In this document: piece by piece, positions 15,840 to 23,264 of the stretch
Numbering within the stretch: the first letter of the stretch is position 1
Layout of the letters: every line of letters begins with the position of its first letter
DNA from: Paenibacillus xylanilyticus
GTDB lineage: Bacteria > Bacillota > Bacilli > Paenibacillales > Paenibacillaceae
Direction: 5' to 3'
Assembly (NCBI RefSeq): GCF_009664365.1
Contig: NZ_CP044310.1
Location: forward strand, 4,529,001 to 4,593,000
Length of the DNA stretch: 64,000 nt
Translations under genes and position numbers: made by a program
Notes under the pieces: model-generated
The model's database searches: none
The model's input: only the letters and a program-made list of their open reading frames with translations
Told to the model about the DNA's origin: nothing

Positions 15840-16439
15840 TCATTCACTTTTTGGTTCCTGCACCACCGATTCCACCGGCTCCACATCCGGAACTTCGAGT
15901 TCAATCTGGGCCTGATTATTATCCGCTGACATGGCATCCCGCATGCGAACCGTCCAGATTCCTGTGTTGGCGTGAAACTCAACGTCTTCAATGACCGGCA
16001 AACTTATCTCCTTACCATAGGATAAGTAGATTCCGCCGCGAATGGCGTCCGCCTCACTGATCTTCGCGCCTTCGGGAGTTGCCGCAGCATACTCCGCAAT
16101 GGACTCTGCTCTTGCACGACCTGGATAAGGCTCAACTTCAGGACTTCCATCCGTCCAGACTTCTACATACGTACCAATCTGAGAATCGGGTACATTGGAA
16201 AACCATTTTGCCGGATAATACTTACTGGTTTCTCCATTCGTTCCGATGTCCTCATGTTCAGGATTCACAACAAGGATGGAATTCTCTTTGCGATCCACCA
16301 CATAGCCGGTAAACCCTTTCTCTTTTGGAGCATCTGTTCGCGGCGGTTGTGCCCCTTCCTTCTGAACCTGTACCGAACACCCTGTAAGAATTAATATGAT
16401 AAGCAGCATAAGAACGAGCATACGACTGGCCACTTTCAT
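15840..16439 (-). CDS. DUF3221-type lipoprotein
   Basis: 199 residues. Signal peptide and lipobox LTGCS, then GFTGYVVDRKENSILVV, the start of a DUF3221 domain (a small beta-barrel common in bacilli), running to about residue 115. The C-terminal third (ISLPVIEDVEFHANTGIWTV) may be a second beta unit. A surface lipoprotein of unknown role. It runs convergent to the manganese catalase gene. Confidence 0.75.
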   Translation of the reverse strand: MKVASRMLVLMLLIILILTGCSVQVQKEGAQPPRTDAPKEKGFTGYVVDRKENSILVVNPEHEDIGTNGETSKYYPAKWFSNVPDSQIGTYVEVWTDGSPEVEPYPGRARAESIAEYAAATPEGAKISEADAIRGGIYLSYGKEISLPVIEDVEFHANTGIWTVRMRDAMSADNNQAQIELEVPDVEPVESVVQEPKSE

Positions 16440-16527
16440 TCCCCCTCTATAGGCAACATGTAGTGCAGCCTATTTCTCTTCCAATAGACGGCTTTCCATG
16501 ACCCGAAGTTGCAAAAGAGGGGCAAGA

Positions 16528-16848
16528 TTATCGCTTAATTTTTTGGGATCTTTTATACGCATACCTTCCCCAAATGATCAACCCCGCACAACATAACAGA
16601 ACACAGTAGCCCCAGGCAAATAGCATGGCGATTCCCAGTCCGATATTGGCATCCAGCCGTTCATCAGTTAATTCGGTATACAAAGCAAAGCCCAAGGGCA
16701 CCGCCCCTACGATAAATAATACGGCCATCAAACCGCCCCAGCGTCTGAACACCGGCTTTTGATGCGATTGAGACAATTTCTTAATACCCCTATACAGGAT
16801 GAACAGAAGCAAAATGAATATCAGCCACGTGCCAAGAATTTGTGCCAT
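16528..16848 (-). CDS. Small polytopic membrane protein
   Basis: 106 residues with three hydrophobic segments (residues about 4-19, 38-57 and 70-95). The start was placed at the ATG behind AAGGAGG, since the 10 extra upstream codons have no ribosome site. The last segment has a double cysteine (VLLCCAGLIIWG). No family recognised and no partner gene visible. Confidence 0.65.
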   Translation of the reverse strand: MAQILGTWLIFILLLFILYRGIKKLSQSHQKPVFRRWGGLMAVLFIVGAVPLGFALYTELTDERLDANIGLGIAMLFAWGYCVLLCCAGLIIWGRYAYKRSQKIKR

Positions 16849-16967
16849 CTTGACCGCCTCCTTCGAATATAATCCCAACTTATCATGTTAAAAAATCATT
16901 TCCTGCTTGTCCATTATATTTCGCCCTTCTCCGGTACATTAATCACATCCATATCAATTAAAACAAA

Positions 16968-17008
16968 AACGCCTTCACCCGGCCCTAGACGAGCCCAATG
17001 AAGACGTT
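16968..17008 (-). terminator. Terminator of the FecCD operon
   Basis: AACGCCTTCA and TGAAGACGTT arms (one mismatch), followed on the minus strand by TTTTGTTTT. Confidence 0.75.
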
Positions 17009-17028
17009 CTGTTACCATGTGAATTGCT

Positions 17029-18060
17029 CTATCTGGTTCTGCTCAAGAGATAGAGGAAGTATGGCGCACCGAGGATCGCAACCAGAACTCCTGCCGGAAT
17101 TTCGGAAGGCTGCAGAATGACACGGCCCAGCGTGTCCGCAATGAGAACAAGAAGAGAACCGACCAAAGCGGATGCAGGCAAAAGAAACTGATGTTTCGGA
17201 CCCACAAGGCGTCTGGCCAGATGCGGTCCGATCAAACCTACAAAACCAATTCCGCCACTGACAGATACGCAGGACCCGGCTAGACCTACGGCAGCAGCAA
17301 GCAGGATGAGTCTCTCACGATTAACCGATGCACCCAGTCCACTGGCGGTCTGGTCCCCAAGGTTCAGGACATTCAGCACACGCGCTTTATATAGAACGAC
17401 CGGAATTAGAATAATTAGAAATGGAAGCAATGCCGTTACGAACTTCCAGTTTGATCCCCAGATGCTGCCTGCCATCCATGTCGCCACAAACTGATACTTT
17501 TCCGGACTGAGCCGAAGTGTAAGCACAATCATAGCAGAGCTGATTCCGGCCGCTACCCCAATTCCTGTAAGAAGCATACGGGTAGGCATGATGCCCTCTC
17601 CCTTTTTATACGAAAGCACATAGATGAGAAAGGCGGCAAAACTGGATCCAAGCAAGGCAAGAATCGGCAGCAGAAATACAGGGGCCGCGGTTGTTGTTGG
17701 GAAAAAGGATACAAATAGCATTACGACGAGCCCCGCACCTGCATTGATCCCGAGAATCCCCGGGTCCGCCAGTGGGTTACGGGACACCCCTTGCAAAATA
17801 CATCCGGACAAGGCAAGCCCTGCACCTACCAAGATTGAAATTACAATCCGAGGCAAACGGAACTCAAACAGGATGAGCTCCTGCTTCGGTGTTCCCCCAC
17901 CAAATAACGTACGCAGCACTTCAAAAGGGCTCAGCTTCGTGAACCCCGTGTTCATGCTGATCATAAATGCTGCAATAATCAATGCACCGAGTACAATCAT
18001 GACCATGGTGCTTTTCGTTCTCTTTTTGCGCTCAGCACCAGTGAGAGTTGAGGATCCCAT
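17029..18060 (-). CDS. FecCD-type iron-siderophore ABC permease (second)
   Basis: A 343-residue permease of the FecCD/BtuC family, about ten membrane helices, a half-subunit for ferric-siderophore import. The family patterns LSGCILQGVSRNPLADPGIL and GGIGFVGLIGPHLARRLVG are present. It begins 3 bases after the stop of the first permease. Together they should form the membrane heterodimer, as YfiZ-YfhA do in B. subtilis, and that pairing is an analogy. No binding protein or ATPase lies beside them. A Fur box upstream indicates iron control. Confidence 0.92.
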   Translation of the reverse strand: MGSSTLTGAERKKRTKSTMVMIVLGALIIAAFMISMNTGFTKLSPFEVLRTLFGGGTPKQELILFEFRLPRIVISILVGAGLALSGCILQGVSRNPLADPGILGINAGAGLVVMLFVSFFPTTTAAPVFLLPILALLGSSFAAFLIYVLSYKKGEGIMPTRMLLTGIGVAAGISSAMIVLTLRLSPEKYQFVATWMAGSIWGSNWKFVTALLPFLIILIPVVLYKARVLNVLNLGDQTASGLGASVNRERLILLAAAVGLAGSCVSVSGGIGFVGLIGPHLARRLVGPKHQFLLPASALVGSLLVLIADTLGRVILQPSEIPAGVLVAILGAPYFLYLLSRTR

Positions 18061-18062
18061 AA

Positions 18063-19118
18063 TTACAGAGACCTCCTTTCTTTACGGGCCAGATAGAGGA
18101 AGAACGGTACCCCGATCAAGGCAACCAGAGCACCGATTGGTGTCTCGTATGGCGGATTAATCATGCGTGCAGCCAGATCGGCGAACACCAGCAGCAAGCT
18201 TCCCATGACCGCGGAACACGGAATGATCCAGCGATAATCAACCCCGACGATTTTACGCGTAAGGTGGGGGATGATAAGCCCAACGAAACCTACAGCACCA
18301 ACCACGGATACGGCCGTACCCGCAAGAATAAGCACAACGATAAGACCAACCAGCTTAATCACGCCGGTACGCTGTCCCAGTCCGACGGCAATCTCTTCGC
18401 CGAGACTAAGAAGTGTGATAGAACGAGATATAATCAGGCCTACAATGAGTGCAGCCAGGACCCAGGGGAACATGACCTCCAGTTGAGACCATTTTGTACC
18501 GGCAACACCGCCCGCTGTCCAGAAGGCCAGATCCTGTCCAATTTTGAAATACAAGGCGATCCCTTCACTCAGTGCGGACAACATGGCGGATACCGCTGCT
18601 CCCGCCAACACCAGCCTAAGAGGTGTAAGGCCCGATCTGGACGCTGCTCCGAATCCGTATACAAGCAGTACGCCAAGCCCTGCCCCGATAAAGGAATACA
18701 TAATGATATACATGTACGGCATGCCAGGGAAAAAAGCGAAACACACCGCCAGGGCAAATCCTGCCCCGGAATTAAGCCCAAGCAAGCCTGAATCCGCGAG
18801 TGGATTGCGTGTCATCCCCTGCATGATTGCACCAGCTACAGCGAAGCAGGCACCAACCATCGCCCCACCTAGAATACGCGGCAATCGAATTTCCCAGATG
18901 ATCTGATGCGGGGTAAGATCCGGGTTGAAGTTAAAGATGGCTTGCCAGACTACACCGAGTTTAATATCTGCGGCACCAAAAGAAATGGACAAAGCCATAC
19001 CCAGGGCGAGCAGTACGAGACCACCCGTCAGGATCAAGGTAGCAGCCCAGGGACGAGTATGTATTTTGGCTGTCGGAGATTCCGTATGATGACTTGTCGA
19101 TGAAGCCTTCGAACTCAT
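18063..19118 (-). CDS. FecCD-type iron-siderophore ABC permease (first)
   Basis: 351 residues, same family as its downstream neighbour. It has a basic N-terminal tail, then about ten helices with VAGAIMQGMTRNPLADSGLL and GAVGFVGLIIPHLTRKIVG (the loop that contacts the ATPase). First gene of the operon, behind a promoter whose start region carries a Fur-like box. The substrate-binding lipoprotein and the ATPase must be encoded elsewhere. Confidence 0.92.
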   Translation of the reverse strand: MSSKASSTSHHTESPTAKIHTRPWAATLILTGGLVLLALGMALSISFGAADIKLGVVWQAIFNFNPDLTPHQIIWEIRLPRILGGAMVGACFAVAGAIMQGMTRNPLADSGLLGLNSGAGFALAVCFAFFPGMPYMYIIMYSFIGAGLGVLLVYGFGAASRSGLTPLRLVLAGAAVSAMLSALSEGIALYFKIGQDLAFWTAGGVAGTKWSQLEVMFPWVLAALIVGLIISRSITLLSLGEEIAVGLGQRTGVIKLVGLIVVLILAGTAVSVVGAVGFVGLIIPHLTRKIVGVDYRWIIPCSAVMGSLLLVFADLAARMINPPYETPIGALVALIGVPFFLYLARKERRSL

Positions 19119-19200
19119 ATGTGCCCACCCTTGTTATGAGTGGAGTAGACCAATCCTATGTACATAACAATCACCTCTCTGTTATTGCCGTTCTTTTAAT

Positions 19201-19255
19201 GATATTGATTCTCATTCCCATACATCATTGTATGTCATCAATCTCTCGCTGGCAA
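19201..19255 (-). promoter_or_regulatory. Promoter with Fur-like box
   Basis: Minus strand: TTGCCA (19250-19255), 17 bp, TACAAT (19227-19232). GATATTGATTCTCATTCCC at 19201-19219 matches the 19-bp Fur consensus at about 15 positions and covers the expected start site, as needed for iron repression. Confidence 0.8.
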
Positions 19256-19305
19256 TGGACAAATGGGACAAGTTTATTGCATTAAACATGTTTTAGATCC
19301 AAAAA

Positions 19306-19340
19306 AAGCTGCACCGAGCATAAGGGCTCAGGTGCAGCTT
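19306..19340 (-). terminator. Terminator of the GDPD gene
   Basis: AAGCTGCACC and GGTGCAGCTT form a perfect 10-bp stem, with GAGC/GGCTC inside, followed on the minus strand by TTTTTGG. It could also act on the plus strand. Confidence 0.85.
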
Positions 19341-19352
19341 GTTCTTTTGATG

Positions 19353-20087
19353 TTAACGGCTATGTACTCCAATCAGTGCGGCCAGTACATCGGGAACATC
19401 CGTAATGATCGCTTCCACACCCATCTGGATCAATAATTGCATCTCTGCAGGATCGTTTACGGTAAATGGATGTGTCGCGATTCCCTGAGCCTGCGCAGCA
19501 GCTACTTCCTCCTGTGTTACAGCCAGCTTATATGGATGCAGTGCCGAGGCCTCCAGTTTGGCTGCATAGTCGTATGGACGATAGAGTTTTTCCATGTAAA
19601 GAAGTGCCGTCCGAATCTCGGGAGCAATCCGTTTGCACTTCACCAAGGATGCATGATTGAAACTCGAAAGGATCACTTGCTGTTCCAAATCCCAATTTCG
19701 AATGGCTTGCACAATCTTTTCCTCCATGCCCTTGTAACCAACAATTCCATTTTTCAGTTCCAGATTAAGCAAAATCCTTTTTCCCTGCACGAGATCAAAC
19801 AGTTCTTCCAGTGAAGGGATGCGCTCTTGGGCAAAATCGGCATGGAACCAGCTACCTGCGTCAAGTGTACGCAATTGCTCGTATGTTGTATCCTTAACCC
19901 AGCCGGATGCACCTGCAGTCCGGTTCAACGTCTCATCATGAATCAAAACCAATCTGCCATCACTGGACATCTGAACATCAGTCTCAATACCCGTGGCTCC
20001 AAGCTGCAGACCATGTTCAAACGCAGCCATTGTATTCTCTGGGCAGACGGCAGAAGCTCCTCTATGCGCAATAATTTCAATCGCCAT
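19353..20087 (-). CDS. Glycerophosphodiester phosphodiesterase
   Basis: 244 residues, a TIM-barrel GDPD (UgpQ/YqiK type), cytosolic since no signal peptide is present. It splits glycerophosphodiesters into glycerol 3-phosphate and an alcohol. The catalytic parts are visible: AHRGAS with PENT close behind, then GIETDVQMSSDG and LIHDETLNRT, and the later LNLELKN. Monocistronic with a terminator. It probably recycles phospholipid head groups. Confidence 0.92.
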   Translation of the reverse strand: MAIEIIAHRGASAVCPENTMAAFEHGLQLGATGIETDVQMSSDGRLVLIHDETLNRTAGASGWVKDTTYEQLRTLDAGSWFHADFAQERIPSLEELFDLVQGKRILLNLELKNGIVGYKGMEEKIVQAIRNWDLEQQVILSSFNHASLVKCKRIAPEIRTALLYMEKLYRPYDYAAKLEASALHPYKLAVTQEEVAAAQAQGIATHPFTVNDPAEMQLLIQMGVEAIITDVPDVLAALIGVHSR

Positions 20088-20326
20088 TCCTCAGCACCTC
20101 CTGAATTCGCACATCAACTCTAGCAATTCCACTATACGACCGGTTTGTCATAACCGTATTAACAGAACGTTTAATGCGTGTTCGATTCCATATTGGATGT
20201 AGATGGCTTGGGGGAGATGTCCATTCAGATTGGGGATTCACTCATTTTTGCGAACTCAATCTGCAAATCGACATAACATAGTATGAGCGATAGAAGTTCC
20301 GTACTCCGCCATAAGGAGGTTGACTA

Positions 20327-20620
20327 TTGAAGCGCATAACTTCCCATAAACCGGTAATACCCCCTCATTCACATGCTCCCGGTCGCAAAAACCGAACCTC
20401 TACAGGGCATAAACGTCGAACAGGTCATGCATATATTCGAGGGCTGGCTGTACCTGACAAAACGAGTAGTCAATTTTCAACGGATGACGCACAGCGTGGA
20501 CTTGATCAGTTAGCTTTAATAGCAGCGATCCTCGCTCTGATCGCCGCTGTGATTGGTGTGTACATTGCCTGGAAAACACTACTTATTCCTGGCGATAGCA
20601 ATACGGTTGTTGCCGTTTAA
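20327..20620 (+). CDS. Small protein with C-terminal membrane helix
   Basis: 97 residues with a TTG start behind AAGGAGGTTGA. The first half is very basic and rich in His, Arg and Pro, the middle is polar, and residues about 62-84 form a membrane helix (LALIAAILALIAAVIGVYI). Not a recognised family. The strong ribosome site is the main evidence that it is expressed. Confidence 0.6.
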   Translation: MKRITSHKPVIPPHSHAPGRKNRTSTGHKRRTGHAYIRGLAVPDKTSSQFSTDDAQRGLDQLALIAAILALIAAVIGVYIAWKTLLIPGDSNTVVAV

Positions 20621-20694
20621 CCCTTCACAACTCTGTATACCGTTATCCGGGAAACAGGGTTTTTCTTTTTTGCAAACAAAAAAACCGTTCCCCT

Positions 20695-20720
20695 GAGACG
20701 CCGACAGCTGCCGGCGTCTC
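20695..20720 (-). terminator. Terminator after the first YjcZ gene
   Basis: GAGACGCCG and CGGCGTCTC, a perfect 9-bp stem. On the minus strand a T7 run comes 9 bases later. A weaker AGCCTT/AAGGCT hairpin lies at 20761-20782. Confidence 0.6.
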
Positions 20721-20790
20721 TTCGGAAAGGCTTATTCCTCATTCGGTGCGCTTCAGATCAAGCCTTCCCATCTAGGAAAGGCTGACCGAA

Positions 20791-20922
20791 TTACAGAATG
20801 AAGGTGCGGGAGATGATAACCAGCAGAATGAACAATACCAGAATCGCGCCTGTAGATGTCCATGCTCCGCCGCCGAAGCCTCCGTATCCATACCCGTAAC
20901 CTGTGCCTTTGATTTCGCTCAT
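20791..20922 (-). CDS. YjcZ-type small sporulation protein (first)
   Basis: 43 codons after AGGGGAG. A Gly/Tyr-rich start (GTGYGYGYGGFGGGAW) and one membrane helix (ILVLFILLVIISRTFIL) are the hallmark of the YjcZ family of tiny sporulation-associated proteins in bacilli. A second copy lies near 31.7 kb. The function of the family is unknown. Confidence 0.88.
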   Translation of the reverse strand: MSEIKGTGYGYGYGGFGGGAWTSTGAILVLFILLVIISRTFIL

Positions 20923-21035
20923 GAGTGACACTCCCCTCTTAAGAAAGTACACTATAGACTATGTCTCGGGCCGCAATTTGCCTGGGCAGAACGGAAAGTT
21001 TTCCGCAGATGCCGGTGGTCAACCCCTATCCTGAT

Positions 21036-21623
21036 TTACTTCTGTTCATTAAGCTGAGTCCATTTCTGAGTCAACTGTGCGGGAACGTAAGCCGACATCT
21101 TCGCAAGCAGTTCCGCCGGTTCGGATTCAAGACTCCACAGGCTGAGATGAGAAGTATTCGAAAATCCTTCATGGACACTGTGCTCCACCAGTTTCATCAG
21201 AGGTTCGTAATAACCGTTTACATTCAATAAACCAACTGGTTTACGGTGAATACCGATTTGAGCCCAGCACAGCACCTCGAACAATTCCTCAAAGGTGCCC
21301 ATGCCACCAGGAAGGGCGATAAATCCATCCGACAGTTCCGCCATCGTTGCCTTCCGCTCGTGCATTGTCCCTACTTCAATCAGCTGTGTAAGGCCTCCAT
21401 GCACAATTTCCCCACGAAATAATCCGGTTGGCATAACGCCAATGACTTCTCCGCCATTCTCCAGAGCTGCATCGGCCACCGCACCCATTAATCCCATGCA
21501 CGACCCGCCATATACGAGGGAGAATCCGTTATCTGCAATCTGCTTGCCCAAGTTGATGGCCTGCTGTGTATAGTCTGGATGATTCCCAGGGTTGGAACCT
21601 GCAAAAACACATATACGTTTCAA
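21036..21623 (-). CDS. LOG family protein, YvdD-like
   Basis: 195 residues of the LOG/TIGR00730 family. In characterised members it is a nucleoside 5'-monophosphate phosphoribohydrolase (cytokinin-activating in plants, a nucleotide-salvage activity in bacteria). The signature PGGMGTFEELFEVL near residue 100 and GGSCMGLMGAVAD near 40 are both complete, so an active enzyme is likely. Monocistronic. Confidence 0.9.
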   Translation of the reverse strand: MKRICVFAGSNPGNHPDYTQQAINLGKQIADNGFSLVYGGSCMGLMGAVADAALENGGEVIGVMPTGLFRGEIVHGGLTQLIEVGTMHERKATMAELSDGFIALPGGMGTFEELFEVLCWAQIGIHRKPVGLLNVNGYYEPLMKLVEHSVHEGFSNTSHLSLWSLESEPAELLAKMSAYVPAQLTQKWTQLNEQK

Positions 21624-21715
21624 AGGGCTTCACTCCTTCTTGTTGTCTATCTCATTAGTATATAACAAGAATGTCATTGCTATGTTACCCCTTCATATGG
21701 TCTGGAGACAAAAAA

Positions 21716-21744
21716 AACCCCGACCGTTTGCAGCCGGCCGGGTT
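21716..21744 (-). terminator. Terminator of the ung operon
   Basis: AACCCCGACCG pairs with CGGCCGGGTT with one bulge, followed on the minus strand by TTTTTTT. It lies about 110 bases beyond the last gene of the pair. Confidence 0.75.
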
Positions 21745-21853
21745 CCCATGTTATTACACATCATTTAGAAGGGGTTGTTACGTTTAATATAAAGGCCGAA
21801 GATTAAATCTATATGATCTTTACATGAAATGAATATTAAATATACAAGTCATC

Positions 21854-22282
21854 TTAGCGTATGCCCCGTCTGGAACGCACAACAAACATATGCTTGTCCT
21901 TGCGAAGCAACCGCCCATCTGCAAGCTCGACCTGATCTTCATCATGACGAAGAATCGTCGTGGACAGGGCTACAATTTTGGCCCGCCGCCATATCATGAC
22001 CTGTGATTTGAAATAGATCGCATTGTCAAACTGAATGGCCTTTTTCATCACATATCCGACCTTATGCACCTCAGAACGTGCTTTCTTCAGAGGAAGGCTC
22101 TCTTCAGGGAGAGGTCTAATCATTGCGATATTGTCGAACGACACCTTGATCCGTTTCGGTCCGATTCGAACACAATCCGCTTCTTCATCCCACTCTACCA
22201 GGGTCCCCTTCAGTGGCTCCCGTATTCCCGTTGCCCGATATACTGCTACTTTTCGTCCAACCCAATGTCGCAATGTCCTCAC
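21854..22282 (-). CDS. Hypothetical basic protein downstream of ung
   Basis: 142 residues, soluble and very basic. The N-terminal part (LRHWVGRKVAVYRATGIREP, then LKGTLVEWDEEADCVRIG) looks like a small beta-barrel, and the C-terminal half is unassigned. It starts 10 bases after the ung stop and shares its transcript and terminator. I do not recognise the family, and coupling to uracil repair is only positional. Confidence 0.7.
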   Translation of the reverse strand: MRTLRHWVGRKVAVYRATGIREPLKGTLVEWDEEADCVRIGPKRIKVSFDNIAMIRPLPEESLPLKKARSEVHKVGYVMKKAIQFDNAIYFKSQVMIWRRAKIVALSTTILRHDEDQVELADGRLLRKDKHMFVVRSRRGIR

Positions 22283-22292
22283 CTCCGCTTAT

Positions 22293-22961
22293 CTAGTTTT
22301 CCGGTATGGTCCAATCAATCGGTTGAATACCTTTGGAGGTCAGGAAGTCATTGGCTTTGGAGAATGGCCGACTGCCCAGAAAACTACGATGGGCGGCAAG
22401 TGGACTGGGGTGTGTTGATTCCAGCACCAGATGTTTATCCCGGTTAATAAAGGCTCCTTTTTTCTGTGCATGACTGCCCCACAGCATGAACACCATCGGT
22501 TCCGAACGTTCATTCAACGCACGAATCACTGCGTCAGTGAACTTCTGCCAACCCAGCCCCTGATGAGAATTCGGCTGGCCCTCGCGTACCGTAAGTACAT
22601 TGTTAAGCAGCAATACACCTTGTTCCGCCCAGTGCACCAAGTACCCGTGTTTCGGAATTGGCAATCCCAGATCTGCATGAAGTTCCTTATATATATTTAG
22701 CAGTGAAGGCGGAATGCGTACACCTGGCATAACCGAAAAGCTCAGTCCATGGGCCTGTCCAGCTCCGTGATATGGATCCTGACCCAGAATGACCGCTTTG
22801 ACCTGATGATAAGGGGTAAGTTTGAGCGCGGAGAACAGATTTTCTTTGGACGGATATACCGTTTGTGTTTTGTATTCTCCCGCTAATGCATAACGTATAT
22901 CGTTAAAATACTCCGATTCAATCTCTTCTCTAAGCACTGTGTCCCAATCGTTTCCAAACAT
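22293..22961 (-). CDS. ung: Uracil-DNA glycosylase
   Basis: 222 residues, family-1 UDG, which removes uracil from DNA to start base-excision repair. The catalytic Asp is at residue 62 in ILGQDPYHG. The family's LLLNNVLTVREG and the second catalytic motif HPSPLAAHR are intact. The start was placed at the ATG behind AAAGGAG, which gives the normal family length. The 27 extra upstream codons have no ribosome site. First gene of a two-gene unit. Confidence 0.96.
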   Translation of the reverse strand: MFGNDWDTVLREEIESEYFNDIRYALAGEYKTQTVYPSKENLFSALKLTPYHQVKAVILGQDPYHGAGQAHGLSFSVMPGVRIPPSLLNIYKELHADLGLPIPKHGYLVHWAEQGVLLLNNVLTVREGQPNSHQGLGWQKFTDAVIRALNERSEPMVFMLWGSHAQKKGAFINRDKHLVLESTHPSPLAAHRSFLGSRPFSKANDFLTSKGIQPIDWTIPEN

Positions 22962-23187
22962 ATGTATGAGCTCCTTTCCCTGATGAAAACATACCCGTGC
23001 CGCCAGAAAGCTCTGGATGCCCTTGTGCTGAGCCTGATTCAAGGCTCACAAACTATCCATCATTTTAACATACCTCCGGGCAGCAGGCCAGAAATGTGCT
23101 GTAGGGTCATGTCTGCTCAGATTCTGACTGGTATCCTCTGATTATTCTATAAGCCATTTTCATGAGCTATAAACTAAAAAAACAAGC

Positions 23188-23212
23188 CCCCGGATGGCTA
23201 AACCAACCGGGG
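23188..23212 (-). terminator. Terminator of the M16 peptidase gene
   Basis: CCCCGG and CCGGGG arms (12-15 base loop), followed on the minus strand by GCTTGTTTTTTT. Confidence 0.75.
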
Positions 23213-23264
23213 ACCCGTTTTTATTTATGCATCCACTTTGCGAAAGCCCATGCACTGCTTTTGC

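Noticed and set aside
20761..20782. AGCCTT/AAGGCT hairpin near the first YjcZ gene
   Set aside because: Short and without a T run; noted as possible structure but not counted as a separate terminator.
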